Source of the DNA: Rotaria macrura
Lineage: Eukaryota; Rotifera; Eurotatoria; Philodinida; Philodinidae
Assembly (NCBI GenBank): GCA_900239685.1
Contig: OENT01000195.1
Location: 1-64,000, forward strand
Length of the DNA: 64,000 nt
Direction of reading: 5' to 3'
Position 1 is the first letter of the stretch, and each line of letters starts with the position of its first letter. Both the position numbers and the translations under genes were made by a program. Under the pieces are notes generated by a model. It made no database searches. It was not told the origin of the DNA and saw only the letters and a program-made list of their open reading frames with translations. Below, piece by piece: positions 11,926-23,612 of this stretch.

Positions 11926-14900
11926 ATGAATTATGACAATAAATTTCCGATGTTACAATGGTCAATAATTTATTACTATTTATTAATCATTAGCTTCACT
12001 ATTCATGGAATAAATGCTCAAACAAAAAAATCTCTCAATGATATGGATAATGAGAAACATGTATTCGATGGACATTTTAGTAATAAGAAAAATTTTGCCA
12101 TTGATGACTGTATACCATTAGCATTCGGGGATTTCAATGCCGATAAAATCGTCGATATCTTTTGTCGTAATACGAACGGTAGTAGTATTCGAGTTATGCT
12201 TAATGATGATCGATCACCAACATCTAGAGTACAATATATAGCGAATATAACGTACGTAACAATGTTTCATCTTCTAAATCACTTATTTATTTCGTTATAT
12301 ATGTAGAGGAACTATTTACGATGCATTAGCAGCTGACTACGATGGAGATAGTAAACTGGATTTATTTATACTTTATAAAATAACATCTGATCAAACTGTA
12401 TACAATGGTGGTTTTCTATGGGGTGATCGAGTCCAACTAAGTAAATATTTACATTTTTTTTTCTTGCTTTCTATAATTATTTTCATGATAAAAACGTCTG
12501 GGAAAAACATTGTTTTGAAGTCAGTATTGGACATAGTAGAATTTTTCTATAAGAATAGCTTGTTAAATGTATGATTTTCTAGTTAGCCATGGTGAATATT
12601 GCTAGAAACGATTTTCTCTCGATGTTGATCAATAAACATTTATTTCTTCTCATATGAGTAACTAATTTCCTTCTGCTCTACTCTCATACGCAGAACGGAA
12701 AGAATAGACACAATGTCTTTTGAGTTATGATAAAAGAAAAAAAATCATTACACACAGAGAAGTATGTAATAGATTTGACATGGCATTTGAAAGAGAAAAA
12801 AGAGCACTATTACGGTTTTTCTTTGTTACTACTTAGTAATAACTTAAATTTTTCTTATTTAGGCGATCTTCAGCCAATCAATTACTTTTTTCAAACGATT
12901 CCAACGACGCTTGAGTAAAACATTCCCTTGTTTTTTTTTCAAAATTTTTAAGAATTGTCTTAATTTGTTTAGTGGCAATGGCGATTCATACGTTGAACTA
13001 TTGGGAATGATTAGTAACGATGAAATTAATTATAAACCAGCTTGTTTAACTTTGTAAGAGAAAGTTTTGTTCTTCGTCATTTATAAATCAATTCGTTTTG
13101 TTTTGTTTCTTCGATTTTAAAAGTAAAAATCGTACTGTACATAATTTTGAAACATTAATCAATGTGGATAACTTGTTTCCAAGTTCAACACAAGCTACTG
13201 TTGATCTCAATAATGATCTTGTTGCAGGTAAAATTGAATGGCATGAAATTCTACAGGATTCCATGAAGATTTGTTTGAATTAATTTATTCTTGTTTTCAT
13301 CCATAGACTTATTTTTAACAATAAATAATAAAAATAAACCGAAATTTCGTGTTTACGAATTACCAATAACAAAGATGACATTGATTAGAGAATACGATCC
13401 ACCACCGGATATTGCTATTTATCATCTATCAACGTTTGCTGATATAGGTTAGTAGAGTCAAAATATAACATACATTTATTTTATTTCATTAACACTTTTT
13501 TCTACATTATCAGATGCCGACGGTGAATTGGAACACATTCTACCAGTTTGCATGAATTTCGATTGTTCCGACAGTCGAATTTATGTACGAGATAACAATG
13601 AAGTAATTGAGCTATTATTGTCAGTCATCAACTTTTATGATAATAAAATTGATTTGTTTAGTGGTATCAATTACCCATTCGATTTGCCAATGATTTAAGA
13701 TTTCCGACGAAAAATGAATTTCCATCGCCGTTTGATCATATACCTATTAGTATTAAAATAGCTGATTATAATCTTGATGGTTATCCAGATATGGTAGCTG
13801 TTATGAAAGAAAAGTAAGAATCAAAGCGAAGAAATGATAATGAACACTTACGGGTTCTATTCGAATTACTAATTGATTTCGTTCAAATTTAATTCAATGT
13901 TTGACTAGCTAAATAAAATCACTACTAGCTGCTGATAATTGCAAAAATATCGATTTATGCTAAGTAAAAAACAACTCGAGATTGTGTCAGTCTTACAGTT
14001 GTTAGAAATTTGAAATAGTACTACCATGTTCGGCACGTATCTTTCACTAGAGATGAGCTAATTTACAATGATATGAAAGTTTTGCGTGCTATTTTTTTTC
14101 TCTGTATCCATAGACTATGATTGATAATAATAACGAATGACATTAAGACAAAATCGTACGAGAAAATAATGTAGAGGATTAAATGAAAGTCATCAATAAT
14201 TTAGAATGATTATCATAAGAATATCTATTGAATAAAAAAATATAAAGCATAATGAAATTTCTTTTCAGTCGTAATTAGAAATTCTTAGCAAAATCTCTTG
14301 AGATTTACAACTTAATGTCACATGCAGAAAGAAAACATTGATTATATTTGTGACGGGATATTTTGAACAACGATAAATATTAAGCTTTTCAAATTAAAAA
14401 TACAAACTCAAATGAACTATGTTGTGACGATGATGTTCGTTCGATTGATTAAAATTTATATTGACAAAGAATTTTGTCATGATTTTTGATAAGAAAAAAA
14501 AAACGATTTATGAAATTCTAGTTTAAATGGTAGTACTGTTTCGATCATTCTTCAAAATCGTGCATGTGGTAGTGATAACAATTTACATTGTACTTACAAT
14601 CGAACATTTACACCTCAAACTGATGAAATATATGTTTTGGCAGCAACCAATGCAACACTTGCCGTATTTTATGATGTTTTAGAAGATGTAATATCATTGA
14701 TCATGGCCGCTAGGTTTCCTAATGAATCCGTTGTTTTTCTTTCGTTTTCTTCTCTAAAGGGTTATCCAGATTTACTCGTTTTACAAGGAAGTCCAAAACA
14801 AAACTATCAATTAATTGGCTTTCAAAATTCTCTTGTACAAGATGTACATTTTATTAAAGTTATGGGTAAATTAATTTGCATAAGTCAGACGATTTCAATT

Positions 14901-16383
14901 CTATAGTATCTCGTCATTCTAGTTCTAAGTACATTTTCATGTGATACATGTTCTCATCGAAATAAATTGGTAAAATTGTGAAATAACATCATTGAAAACA
15001 AACTTTCTGCAAGATTATACTTTTTCTTATAGCCCTACGGTAATGATCAACCGGGTCAATCAATTAAAATGGAAACAATCACAATTTTGGATGGTATTAA
15101 AGACAATTGGATTCAATTATCAGGTAGACTAATTTTCTGACGATATTATTTCATCTAGTAATACTAGTGACTTTTTCGAATTATAATCATTCATCTTGCA
15201 CACGATAAGAGAAGTGAACGTGACAATCATCATGTTGTTACTAGTGACTAATTCTTTTTTGATGCACTCTCACTCGTAAAGCAATAAATGTGTCGAAATC
15301 ATGTCAATCAAGAATAGCATGAGTGAGACTCATTGCTTTAAGTTTCATAGTAACATTAGAAAAAAAAAGACAAGACATAAATCTAGATGCATATTGTTAC
15401 TTACACATCGGCTAAAGATATAAATCAAACAATTGTTCACTATTGTTGAAAATCAACACCATCATAATGAATCAAGAAAACAAAAAAAACGATTTAATAA
15501 ACAAACGCAATTCCATTCAAAATGATAATAATAAAGATTTTTCATCTTGTATTCGTACAATTAGATTTAAGAATATATTTATGGTTTCCATATTTTAGCC
15601 CTAAAAGAAACAGTAAAATCGATTTTCATCAAAGTGAGATAATCGTCACAAATGTTAACCATTTTCTTGTTAAAATGTACCATTAATTGTTGTATCTAAC
15701 CGCGCTGATGTAATGAATGAGTTTCTTCAATTGAACTAATCTGTTGCATGATAGAATCGAAAAGTTTATGAGAAAAAAAAAGAACTACTTTTATATTCTT
15801 TAGCTGTTCAAATGTCTCAATCAGGTCAATTAACACTTGAACTACCCTATGTAATCATTGGTCTTGGTGCAACACCAAATTTCGTCGAAAAGATAACAGT
15901 TGCAATTCCACCAAACAGTCAATCGGTTTGAATCATGTATATAGATTTCGATAGAATCATCTATTTTCTTCTATAGAATCAATTAGTTCGAACATATACT
16001 CAAATGATTCCGAATTCACAGATTGTAGTTGTACCATCACCATTAATGAATCCGGAGAAGTGAGTTCAAATGAAATATCACATGTCAAAGATATGTCTAC
16101 AAGAGAGAAAAAACAATGATCGCTTTCATTCAATATTTAGATGGCATAGTAAACTTTTCATAACGCCTAGTCGAATGATTCTACACACGGGTATTGCATT
16201 AAGTGTAACACTCGTCGTTTTATCAGGTGTACTTGCTTTGTTGCAATATAGAGAAAAGGTTTGCTTTCTTTTGTTCGATTATAAACTATTTGAAAAATAT
16301 TCATGATCTTTTTTTTTCCTTAGATTGAAGATGATCGTGAACGTAAATTGCAATCACAACGTTTTCACTATGATGCTCTATGA
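11926..16383 (+). CDS. ITFG1: ITFG1 / T-cell immunomodulatory protein (linkin) homologue
   Basis: Sixteen exons join in frame to 623 residues (vertebrate protein about 612): 11926-12251, 12307-12440, 12863-12914, 12973-13053, 13124-13227, 13307-13447, 13514-13602, 13662-13813, 14522-14687, 14760-14865, 14923-14969, 15033-15123, 15804-15925, 15977-16059, 16141-16258, 16324-16383. Order of parts: signal peptide (about 1-32, ending HGINA); FG-GAP/VCBS-like beta-propeller repeats (DFNADKIVDIFC, DYDGDSKLDLF, DYNLDGYPDMVAV, LEDGYPDLLVL); a membrane-proximal domain (LELPYVIIGLG); one transmembrane helix (about 578-601); and a short cytoplasmic tail (DDRERKLQSQRFHYDAL). Linkin is a type I membrane protein needed for cell adhesion, with AAA+ ATPases RuvBL1/2 and tubulin as reported partners. 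Exon 11 is only 47 nt and restores a conserved Cys-x2-Cys segment. The sequence TTCTTCTTAG directly precedes the ATG region, which suits a splice acceptor. Confidence 0.93.
14688..14759 (+). other. 72-bp in-frame, stop-free intron of ITFG1
   Basis: Intron 9 (gtaata...aaag) has a length divisible by three and no stop in the gene frame. Retention would add 24 residues between LED and GYPDLLVL without breaking the protein. The conserved LEDGYPDLL join argues that it is normally removed. Confidence 0.7.
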
Positions 16384-17209
16384 TTTCTTTTTGTCCTGGT
16401 TCGAATAATTTTCAATAGTGCTTGGTCAAATAGATCCTTTGTATTTTCTACATATATTGAATATTGGAGACTTCTATGTTTAATTTTTAATTTTAAAGAA
16501 AATTTTAATAGACCATACAATAATAAATGATTTTGTTTTTATTTGCTTTTTGAAGATACATAAAAAGAAGGATTTGATGGAATAGATTAACTATCAAATA
16601 TTAACCGTCATGACTGATAATTTATCAAACGATCATAGGCGTACGTAAATAGATTTTGTAGGGACAATTTATTTTTTCTAATGGAAAAGACAATAAGAAT
16701 TCTTGTCTTGTGATGTTCATTTTTATAGAAATAGTGACCTCATGAAAAAGAATTCTGAATAATCAATCTTTGTTTCTTTACTCCTTTCCTAATGAGATGT
16801 TCGAAAGCTGAGATCTGTTAAAACAATTTCATTCTTTACACTAGATAATTACTGAAGAAAAACATCATAGAATGAGTATGAGAGATTGTCATCGTTGTAT
16901 AGTCGTACTCAAATTTTAATTTCGAAAAAGTTTATTGATGAAAATGATACTACGTAGTATTATTATTCAATTAAAAATAATTTCTTTTCCATTTCGAAGC
17001 TAAAAAATATATAGTTCGCAAACGACGAATCACGTTAATTTGCGTTGTTTTTTTTTATCCTAATTATTATTTTTCTCTCTATCTACCTTAATTAAATATT
17101 CATACAATTTTTTAAGGTAAACATCATTCTGCCTTTATCGACAGTTGAGAAAGAAAATGTATCATAACTGATTCATCCGATGAAACATGTTCCTTCAATA
17201 TAAGCGTGT
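16384..17209. other. Intergenic, 3' of ITFG1
   Basis: AT-rich DNA; no gene recognised. It should hold the ITFG1 3' UTR and any first exon of the next gene. Confidence 0.4.
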
Positions 17210-19687
17210 ATGTTTATAGAAAAAAACATTCATCTTTTGTTTTTTAAAGGTCATGAGGCAACATCAGAATATAACGATGATTGTCAATCACCCTCAAACG
17301 ATACAACAATGTCTGATGGTATTCAAACGAATCATTCAATAAGCCAACGTCAATTATCTGACAGTCGCACATCAACAAAATGTTTTACTCTTTTTGAAAA
17401 TGCATCAGCGAGAAATTTGTCGAGTCAAATTTATTTTCTTCAATATCTTGGCACACGTTCTCGATATCATCACACACGAGACTTATATTTACCACAAATT
17501 TCGAATGGGTATAGAACAAAACAGAATGAAGTCAATGAAGAATTTTCGAATTGTGTAAAACAAGTGTTAGCATCAATATCATACGATGAATTATCCTCCT
17601 ATGCTATTAGTGTTCGAACCGGTGTTTCATATTTTTTTTCACGATCCTTTCGTTTCAATCAGAAATACTCAATCAAAGAAATTTATGATCTTATTGAAAA
17701 AAAGATTACAACAAACGATGATCAATATTATTATCAACGAACGAATAATTCTAATCAATCGGATGAAACTTTACGTTCATCATTTTCTAATATGAAACCA
17801 ATAAGTCGACCTCGAGATTTTGTTGCTAAACTTGAAGAATATAAATTTTATGTTCAACAACAAAAACATGTTTTTCGACTTTATTTACAATCGGATAATA
17901 ATCAAACTCATGTGTGTACCGTTGATCCATCGTTAAATTATTCGATTGTAGAATTTTCGAAAGAATTTCACCGAACATCAAATATCGGTAAATTTAATGC
18001 GATGTTTCTTTTACCTTCCTATCAGGATCAAGACATTAAGAGTAAACACTTCAAACTTCTGATTTCAATGATAAGAAAATCTTCTATAAAAGTGATTTAG
18101 ACAACTTTACAAATGAATTTGATTTTTGAATATTCTCAATAGGGAAGTCGTTGATTTTAAGCAGACAACAAACGTATCATTGAAGTAGAAATACAGCGAT
18201 TTTTAATAGTCATCAATGTGAAAAATGATGATTAGCTTACGAAAATTTTACTACCGTAGTTTGAGATAGGTAGAGGAGTCAATGATAAAATTATTCATTA
18301 CGTTAAGAAAAACAGGATATGAAAAAGAAAAGTCACGAGCAACTATAAATAGAATGTTTGACAGCGTGTCAGTTGTCAAAATAACTATCATTAGAAAGAG
18401 ATTTTTTTTTCTTGACTTATTTTCTATTCGTATAACTAAGTTAAATACAAACATGTGAGTTCCGTACATAAGCAATAAAGGCATTATGCTCACGTATTTT
18501 TCTTGTCTTAATCTGAAATAGAACTGTTCATTACACATAAGATTGAGTTTCGGATAAGATCTATGGTTTACAAATAACACCGTTGCTTTCTAATATGATG
18601 AACATAATAATAATTAAAATCAAGCCACTGACGATTTCTATTATGTAGAAAGAACGTACAATAAGCCACAAACGTTATACGAAAGAATCACAAGTACAGA
18701 TGACTATGGTATGATTCTCGTAAGAGTTGCTCGAGAGAATACCATAGGCATTCAATAGTTAAGTTCGATCATCAGATAGGAACTAGAGAAAAATTTATGA
18801 AAAAAATAAGTAAAAATCGATATTTATAAACGACTTGTTGATCAATGATGCATTTTATTTTAGACTTCATTCGAGATCGGAGTTCATCTAAATTTAAACA
18901 TACGCATAGTTATGATGATATATTTGATTTTCGTATACAATTTCAATATAATCCGTGTACAGGTTATGATCAAAAGGAAACGATCATCTATGAACTACGT
19001 CAACAATTTCCATCAATTGGTTCAAATTTCAAAAATGAAAAAATTTTACAACCATTTAACGATACGAAAGATGATGGTCAAGAATTTTATATATGTAAAG
19101 AATTATCTCCATACATAAATTTTATTCGACGTGATTTTGGTGATATTTATCAACATAATGGTAATGATGAGTTATTTCAAAATTTTAGTATTTATCTTGA
19201 ATCATCTGACGAATATGCAATTAATCGTCGGGAATCACAAAAAACAACATGTGTACGTCAATTAACTACACGTGGAGTAGTTTATGCTCGATTAGATCTT
19301 AACACCATGATATCATCGGATTCATTTGATGAAAACTTATTAATATTAAAATTATGGGAGATGGGCGAGGGCTTGGCATCGTTGGCTGGTGAATTCACAA
19401 CATCAGAAACTCAACAATTAACAACATATTATACACGTGATGGAAATAAGTATACAGCTCAAGATGAAGCATTTGTTCAAAGAATACTTAAACAGCAAAC
19501 ATTGCATTCAATGCTCGGTTTACCACAGTATTCAACGGACGATGAGATCGAACTGATGTCCAATGCTATAGCAGATCAATTAAATGGGAAATGGGATTTT
19601 ATTCGTACTGGTCATGTAGCTCGTGATAGACTTCAGACCTATTATGAACAGTATTTCAATCAACAATATGGATATATATCAAAGTGA
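17210..19687 (+). CDS. Unrecognised protein, two or more exons
   Basis: Two long open stretches are best joined as one gene. Exon A ends at 18041 before GTAAAC, exon B starts at 18864 after TTTTAG, and the junction (AAG A|AC TTC) keeps frame. Exon B ends with TGA at 19685-19687. Exon A contains a polar, Ser/Thr/Asn-rich start and then a region with FVAKLEEYKFYVQQQKHVF. Exon B contains VVYARLDLNTM and LWEMGEGLASLAGEF, followed by a helical region (EAFVQRILKQQTLHSMLGL). There is no signal peptide, membrane segment or recognisable domain. The start is uncertain: ATG 17210 is possible, but an acceptor-like TTTTAAAG at 17242-17249 suggests an upstream first exon. If the 822-bp intron is wrong, these are two separate genes (17210-18100 and 18845-19687). 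Confidence 0.55.
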
Positions 19688-19824
19688 AATTTTCTTTTTT
19701 TCACATATATTTTTATTACTATTTTTGATCGTGATAATAAAGAATTTAAAATGTATATACATTAAATATGATTTTTAATTGATTATATCGTTTTCTTTAT
19801 AGATATTATTTAATTAATTGAAAA

Positions 19825-20797
19825 ATGGATAATCAACAATCGACGAAGATGCCCAAACCATTCGATACTGAGAGCGACTTGACTACACCAACTATGGAGA
19901 GTAATCAACAACATTTTGAATTTCAAGAAGAGGATGGATTCAAACAGGAAGATGATTATCGTCAAGGTAAGAATATCAGATTAATATTAATCAATATAGA
20001 TTTCAACTATTCTTCAGACTCGATGATATTTTCGAGATATTTTTGCTATACATACTTCAGAAAAATGTTATCTTGTTTGTTCTGCAAATAATTTAGTTTC
20101 TTTTGAGATTCGATTAGGATACGGAATAGTTCTATTTAAAAGTCATGGCTAATACCTATCGCCTTGAATTCTATTGAAAACTTAGAAATTGATAAATTTG
20201 TCAGATTTCACGTTTCTATCAAGTACAATCGTACTCATGCTTTATTTGACTTTATCATTTAGAATTATTGAAGGTTCAAGATGAAATTGTAACATTACGT
20301 CAAGTACTCGGAGCAAAATTAAGACGTGAACATGAACTTAAAACATTATTAGGTGTAGGTTTCGTTGATGATCTCAAGCAAGATTGGAAGGAAACGGTAA
20401 ATGATATTAAATCATCAACAGCATATCAAAAAACCGCTGAAACATTTCAAGCTGCATCAACTAAAATAGCACCAGCTATACAAACGGTCAATACATCATT
20501 TAAATCACGTCTTGGTTCTCTTAGAAGTAATTTATTTTGTGATTTTTGTTTGTTTTCATATTTCATTTTTAAGATTCCACCTACTTCAAAACATTTGAAA
20601 ATACACTTGGTTCAACTGTCACAGCTGTTAAATCAAAAATGACATCATCAAAGTCAGCGATGCATTTCAATGGCAACGAAAAAGTTGATTTGAGTCACGC
20701 AGCTACAGGAGACACAATGCCAACAAGTGTATCACATGATGATTATCTTCATTTTAGCGATAATTCTCAAGAAAAACATGATTTCACAAATAAATAA
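19825..20797 (+). CDS. TPD52: Tumor protein D52 (TPD52) family
   Basis: Three exons (19825-19966, 20263-20526, 20574-20797) give 209 residues, a normal length for the family. After an acidic, Gln-rich start comes the family coiled coil (ELLKVQDEIVTLRQVLGAKL, about residues 48-75). The conserved block with TAYQKTAETFQAASTKIAPA follows, then NSTYFKTFENTLGSTVTAVKSK, which matches the vertebrate NSPTFKSFEEKV segment. TPD52 proteins homo- and hetero-dimerise through the coiled coil and act in vesicle traffic and lipid-droplet biology. The family is known for alternative exons around the third block, and exon 3 here begins exactly at that block. A possible splice acceptor (TTTCTTTATAG) lies about 23 nt before the ATG. 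This is the first member of the closely spaced plus-strand run. Confidence 0.92.
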
Positions 20798-21317
20798 AAT
20801 AGAGATATAAAACTTCAAAAGTATATCGAATGTAGATTCTTAACCATGACGACAGAAACAAGAAAATCTTCAATTAACTTATTTCTATTGTTTGTTTGTT
20901 TGTATTGTTGGTTTGGCACTGATGTCATTTCTTCTTCATATTTATTTATCTCTACACATTCTTACTCAATCATCTGTCTTGTTTTCTTTACTTATATATA
21001 TTATTAACTATTGAATCTGTACCTTTTTTCTTCTCTTTTTTTGAAGTTGACTTTTCGTGAAAAAAAAACGCATATAAAACAATATAAGAGTAACATTTCA
21101 ATAAAGTCATTTTTTTCTTGATCTTATTATATCTTTTCTTCTTTGGTATTGTTGTTTATTGCATCATTTTCATTGTTTATTTTCTGTCTGCTGTCGTTAC
21201 GTATTTCCGTTAAGCTCATTTCTTCCATTCTAAATACAAAAAAAAATAAAAATAAAAAACAAACAAACAATAATATAAAATATGTCAGTCTGAATGATTT
21301 CAATACTTATTTCAGAT
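20798..21317. other. Spacer between TPD52 and PET100
   Basis: 520 bp of T-rich and then A-rich sequence. It should hold the TPD52 3' UTR (AATAAA-like motif near 21100) and ends in TTATTTCAG two bases before the PET100 ATG. No extra gene seen. Confidence 0.5.
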
Positions 21318-21694
21318 ATGGGCAGCTGGAAATTAGAAGTTATTCGTGAGTATAGAATAAAAATTAGAATAAATCTTTGAAGATTAGATAATTTATATTC
21401 AGGCATGGCTTGCTATGTTAGTTTTCCTCTGGCAGCAATGTTTTTATTCAGTCGGCCTGAATTATTCAAAGAACGAGTTATTGAAGCTCGAAAACGTTTT
21501 CATCCACCACCGAATCCGGAACGCGTAAATATTAACGATACGTTAATTTGAATACGTAGAGAAAAGTATTGTAATTCTATTAGGATGGATTAGTTCAACA
21601 ATTAAAAGATCGTGAACGACTTCGACGTGAAACTGAAGTTCTTGAACAAATGAGTCATTATCAAAATAAAAAAAAAGATTCAAATACAATTTGA
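21318..21694 (+). CDS. PET100: PET100 cytochrome c oxidase assembly factor
   Basis: Three exons (21318-21345, 21403-21524, 21584-21694) encode 86 residues. The start MGSWKLEVIRMACYVSFPLA, the hydrophobic segment (about 11-27) and the following RPELFKERVIEARKRFHPPP match PET100. This is a small inner-mitochondrial-membrane protein that chaperones assembly of complex IV. The C-terminal part is a charged helix (QQLKDRERLRRETEVLEQM), as in the family. Each exon is short, so single-frame searches would miss the gene. TTATTTCAG lies two bases before the ATG and could be a cis or trans splice acceptor. The stop codon is 129 bp upstream of the next start codon. Confidence 0.88.
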
Positions 21695-21823
21695 ATGACT
21701 TGAATTGTATTGATTATGTTTCGTTTTGATTTTTATTAGTTATACAGTTTTGCTCATCATAGAAAACATATATATTGTAGATGATGAATTAGAATTCGAT
21801 TTTTGTTTTTCAAGAAAGAATGT

Positions 21824-23523
21824 ATGGATCCTGCAACAGCAGCTGTTATTAATTATTTAGGTATAGACGTTTTTATTTTATGCTTCGTAAAAATAAATAA
21901 TCCGTATGGTAATTAGAACAACGAGCCGAAATTGATCGTGTTCATATTAAAGATAGAAGTGCATGTTCATCGGATGTTTTACAACGTTGGGAAGACGTAA
22001 GATTATGCAATAGATTGAAATGAAAATTTGAATAGTGTTCTTCTTCTTCATTTTTCTCATAGAAAAATGCATGCGAATTACCAGAGGATCTAAAAAAATT
22101 CTATACAATGTCAGATGGACTTGAAATCAGATGGTCAATTAAAACAGGAAATAATAGTAAACATATTTAACTAGGGAAAAAAAAACAATTCTTTTATGAA
22201 ATTTCTTTTATCTCTTTCAAGATTCAATGCCATCATTTATTGGTAAAATGTACATTAATTCATTGAATGATTTAACAAGAATGACATCATCCGGATCAAA
22301 ACAAATGGCAGTTGATGAATTGAATGATTTTGCTGAGAATGGTACAAAGGAATTTCTTGTTGAACGACTGAATCATAGGATGAATTTAACATAATTTTAG
22401 ATTCACCTCAATTCTATTCGCGTTCATGGCATATATTTGAACTTGATCCTTGTGATGGTCAAGGGCGAGTTTGTCTTGTCTATAATCGAGTATGTATATA
22501 GGTTGAGAAAAATCGAAATTTACAATTTCGTATGAATTACTTCAAAAGTTAAAAACTAATGTAGATAATCTTTTTTCAATATATGAAGATTTAAAGACAA
22601 AAATTGCCACTTAAAATAACATTGACATATATATTGAGAGAAACATACAAATAACTGTCATACATGATTAACATTCATTTTAGAACTATGGTCAATCATA
22701 TGTGAGACTAGAACAATAGTAAAAGAATGGAACTTCGTAATGGGGAGAATCATGACTGATCTAATGAAAAGTTTTTACGTCTAAGTATGCTTGAATAGAT
22801 GAAAATAGTTTTGAAAATTGAAATGAAAGTGTACATGCTTCTTTTCTCAACATACATGTATTATTTTCAGATAGATCTAATAACTCTATCGTCTTTGTTC
22901 GAATCCTTTATACCTAAACAACCTATATGTTTCTTCTTTTTTTTTCTTCCATAGAATCATGATGTCAGCATTTGGTTTATGGATCGTTCATTACATTTTC
23001 ATCGACTGGCTTCAACATTTACGGATTATTATCGTTTATTTCTTCTACATTGTGGTTTACCCTATTGGCAATACAAATATACTGATTGTGGCATTCCGCC
23101 CTATATATTACATTGGTATTATGCCATTGTACCTTCATTATTAGATACACATTCAAATGACGATTTATCATCCACGACTTTAATTCCATTCAATGCCGAA
23201 AAAGCATTTCAACGAAATACAAATTCTTCATCGAAGTTTGATTTCAATGCAACTATCTATGATTTTCATAATGATAATTTGTTTTATGTTTTCTAAAGAA
23301 ATGCTAAAGCATCAAATCAACAAAATTCAACAGGACAAAATCAACAATCATATCCTATCGCTGGTATTCGTAGTGCTACACAAAATCAAAAACGTACGAT
23401 TCAACAAAATAAAAGGTTGTCATTGTTATCATCATACTTTTCTTATAATCTAGTCTCTATGATTATGCAATTTTTAGTATTAATCGATCATCATCCGTTC
23501 CACGTTCTATGAATAATCAATAG
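21824..23523 (+). CDS. TPGS2: Tubulin polyglutamylase complex subunit 2
   Basis: Eight exons (21824-21860, 21917-21996, 22063-22156, 22222-22341, 22401-22489, 22955-23235, 23299-23415, 23478-23523) join to 287 residues; the human protein has about 300. Recognisable blocks are VLQRWEDKNACELPEDLKKF, YTMSDGLEIRWSIK, WHIFELDPCDGQGRVCLVY, and the long block with WFMDRSLHFHRLASTFTDYY and LPYWQYKYTDCGIPP. All align with TPGS2, a SMI1/KNR4-like scaffold of the TTLL1 polyglutamylase complex that adds glutamate chains to tubulin in cilia and neurons. The tail is low-complexity Ser/Asn/Gln, as in vertebrates. The last intron has two possible in-frame acceptors; I chose the one giving a 62-bp intron. The stop lies only 89 bp before the ataxin-3 start codon. 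Confidence 0.88.
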
Positions 23524-23612
23524 AATTATTTTCATTTTTAATAAATTTCTTTTGTTTTTTGTTGCACTTCGTTTTCTAATAAATACATTCCTTTCTTTTT
23601 TCACTTCTCTAG

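Noticed and set aside
14637..14906. An independent 89-codon gene
   Set aside because: It is ITFG1 exons 9 and 10 read through the stop-free intron 9.
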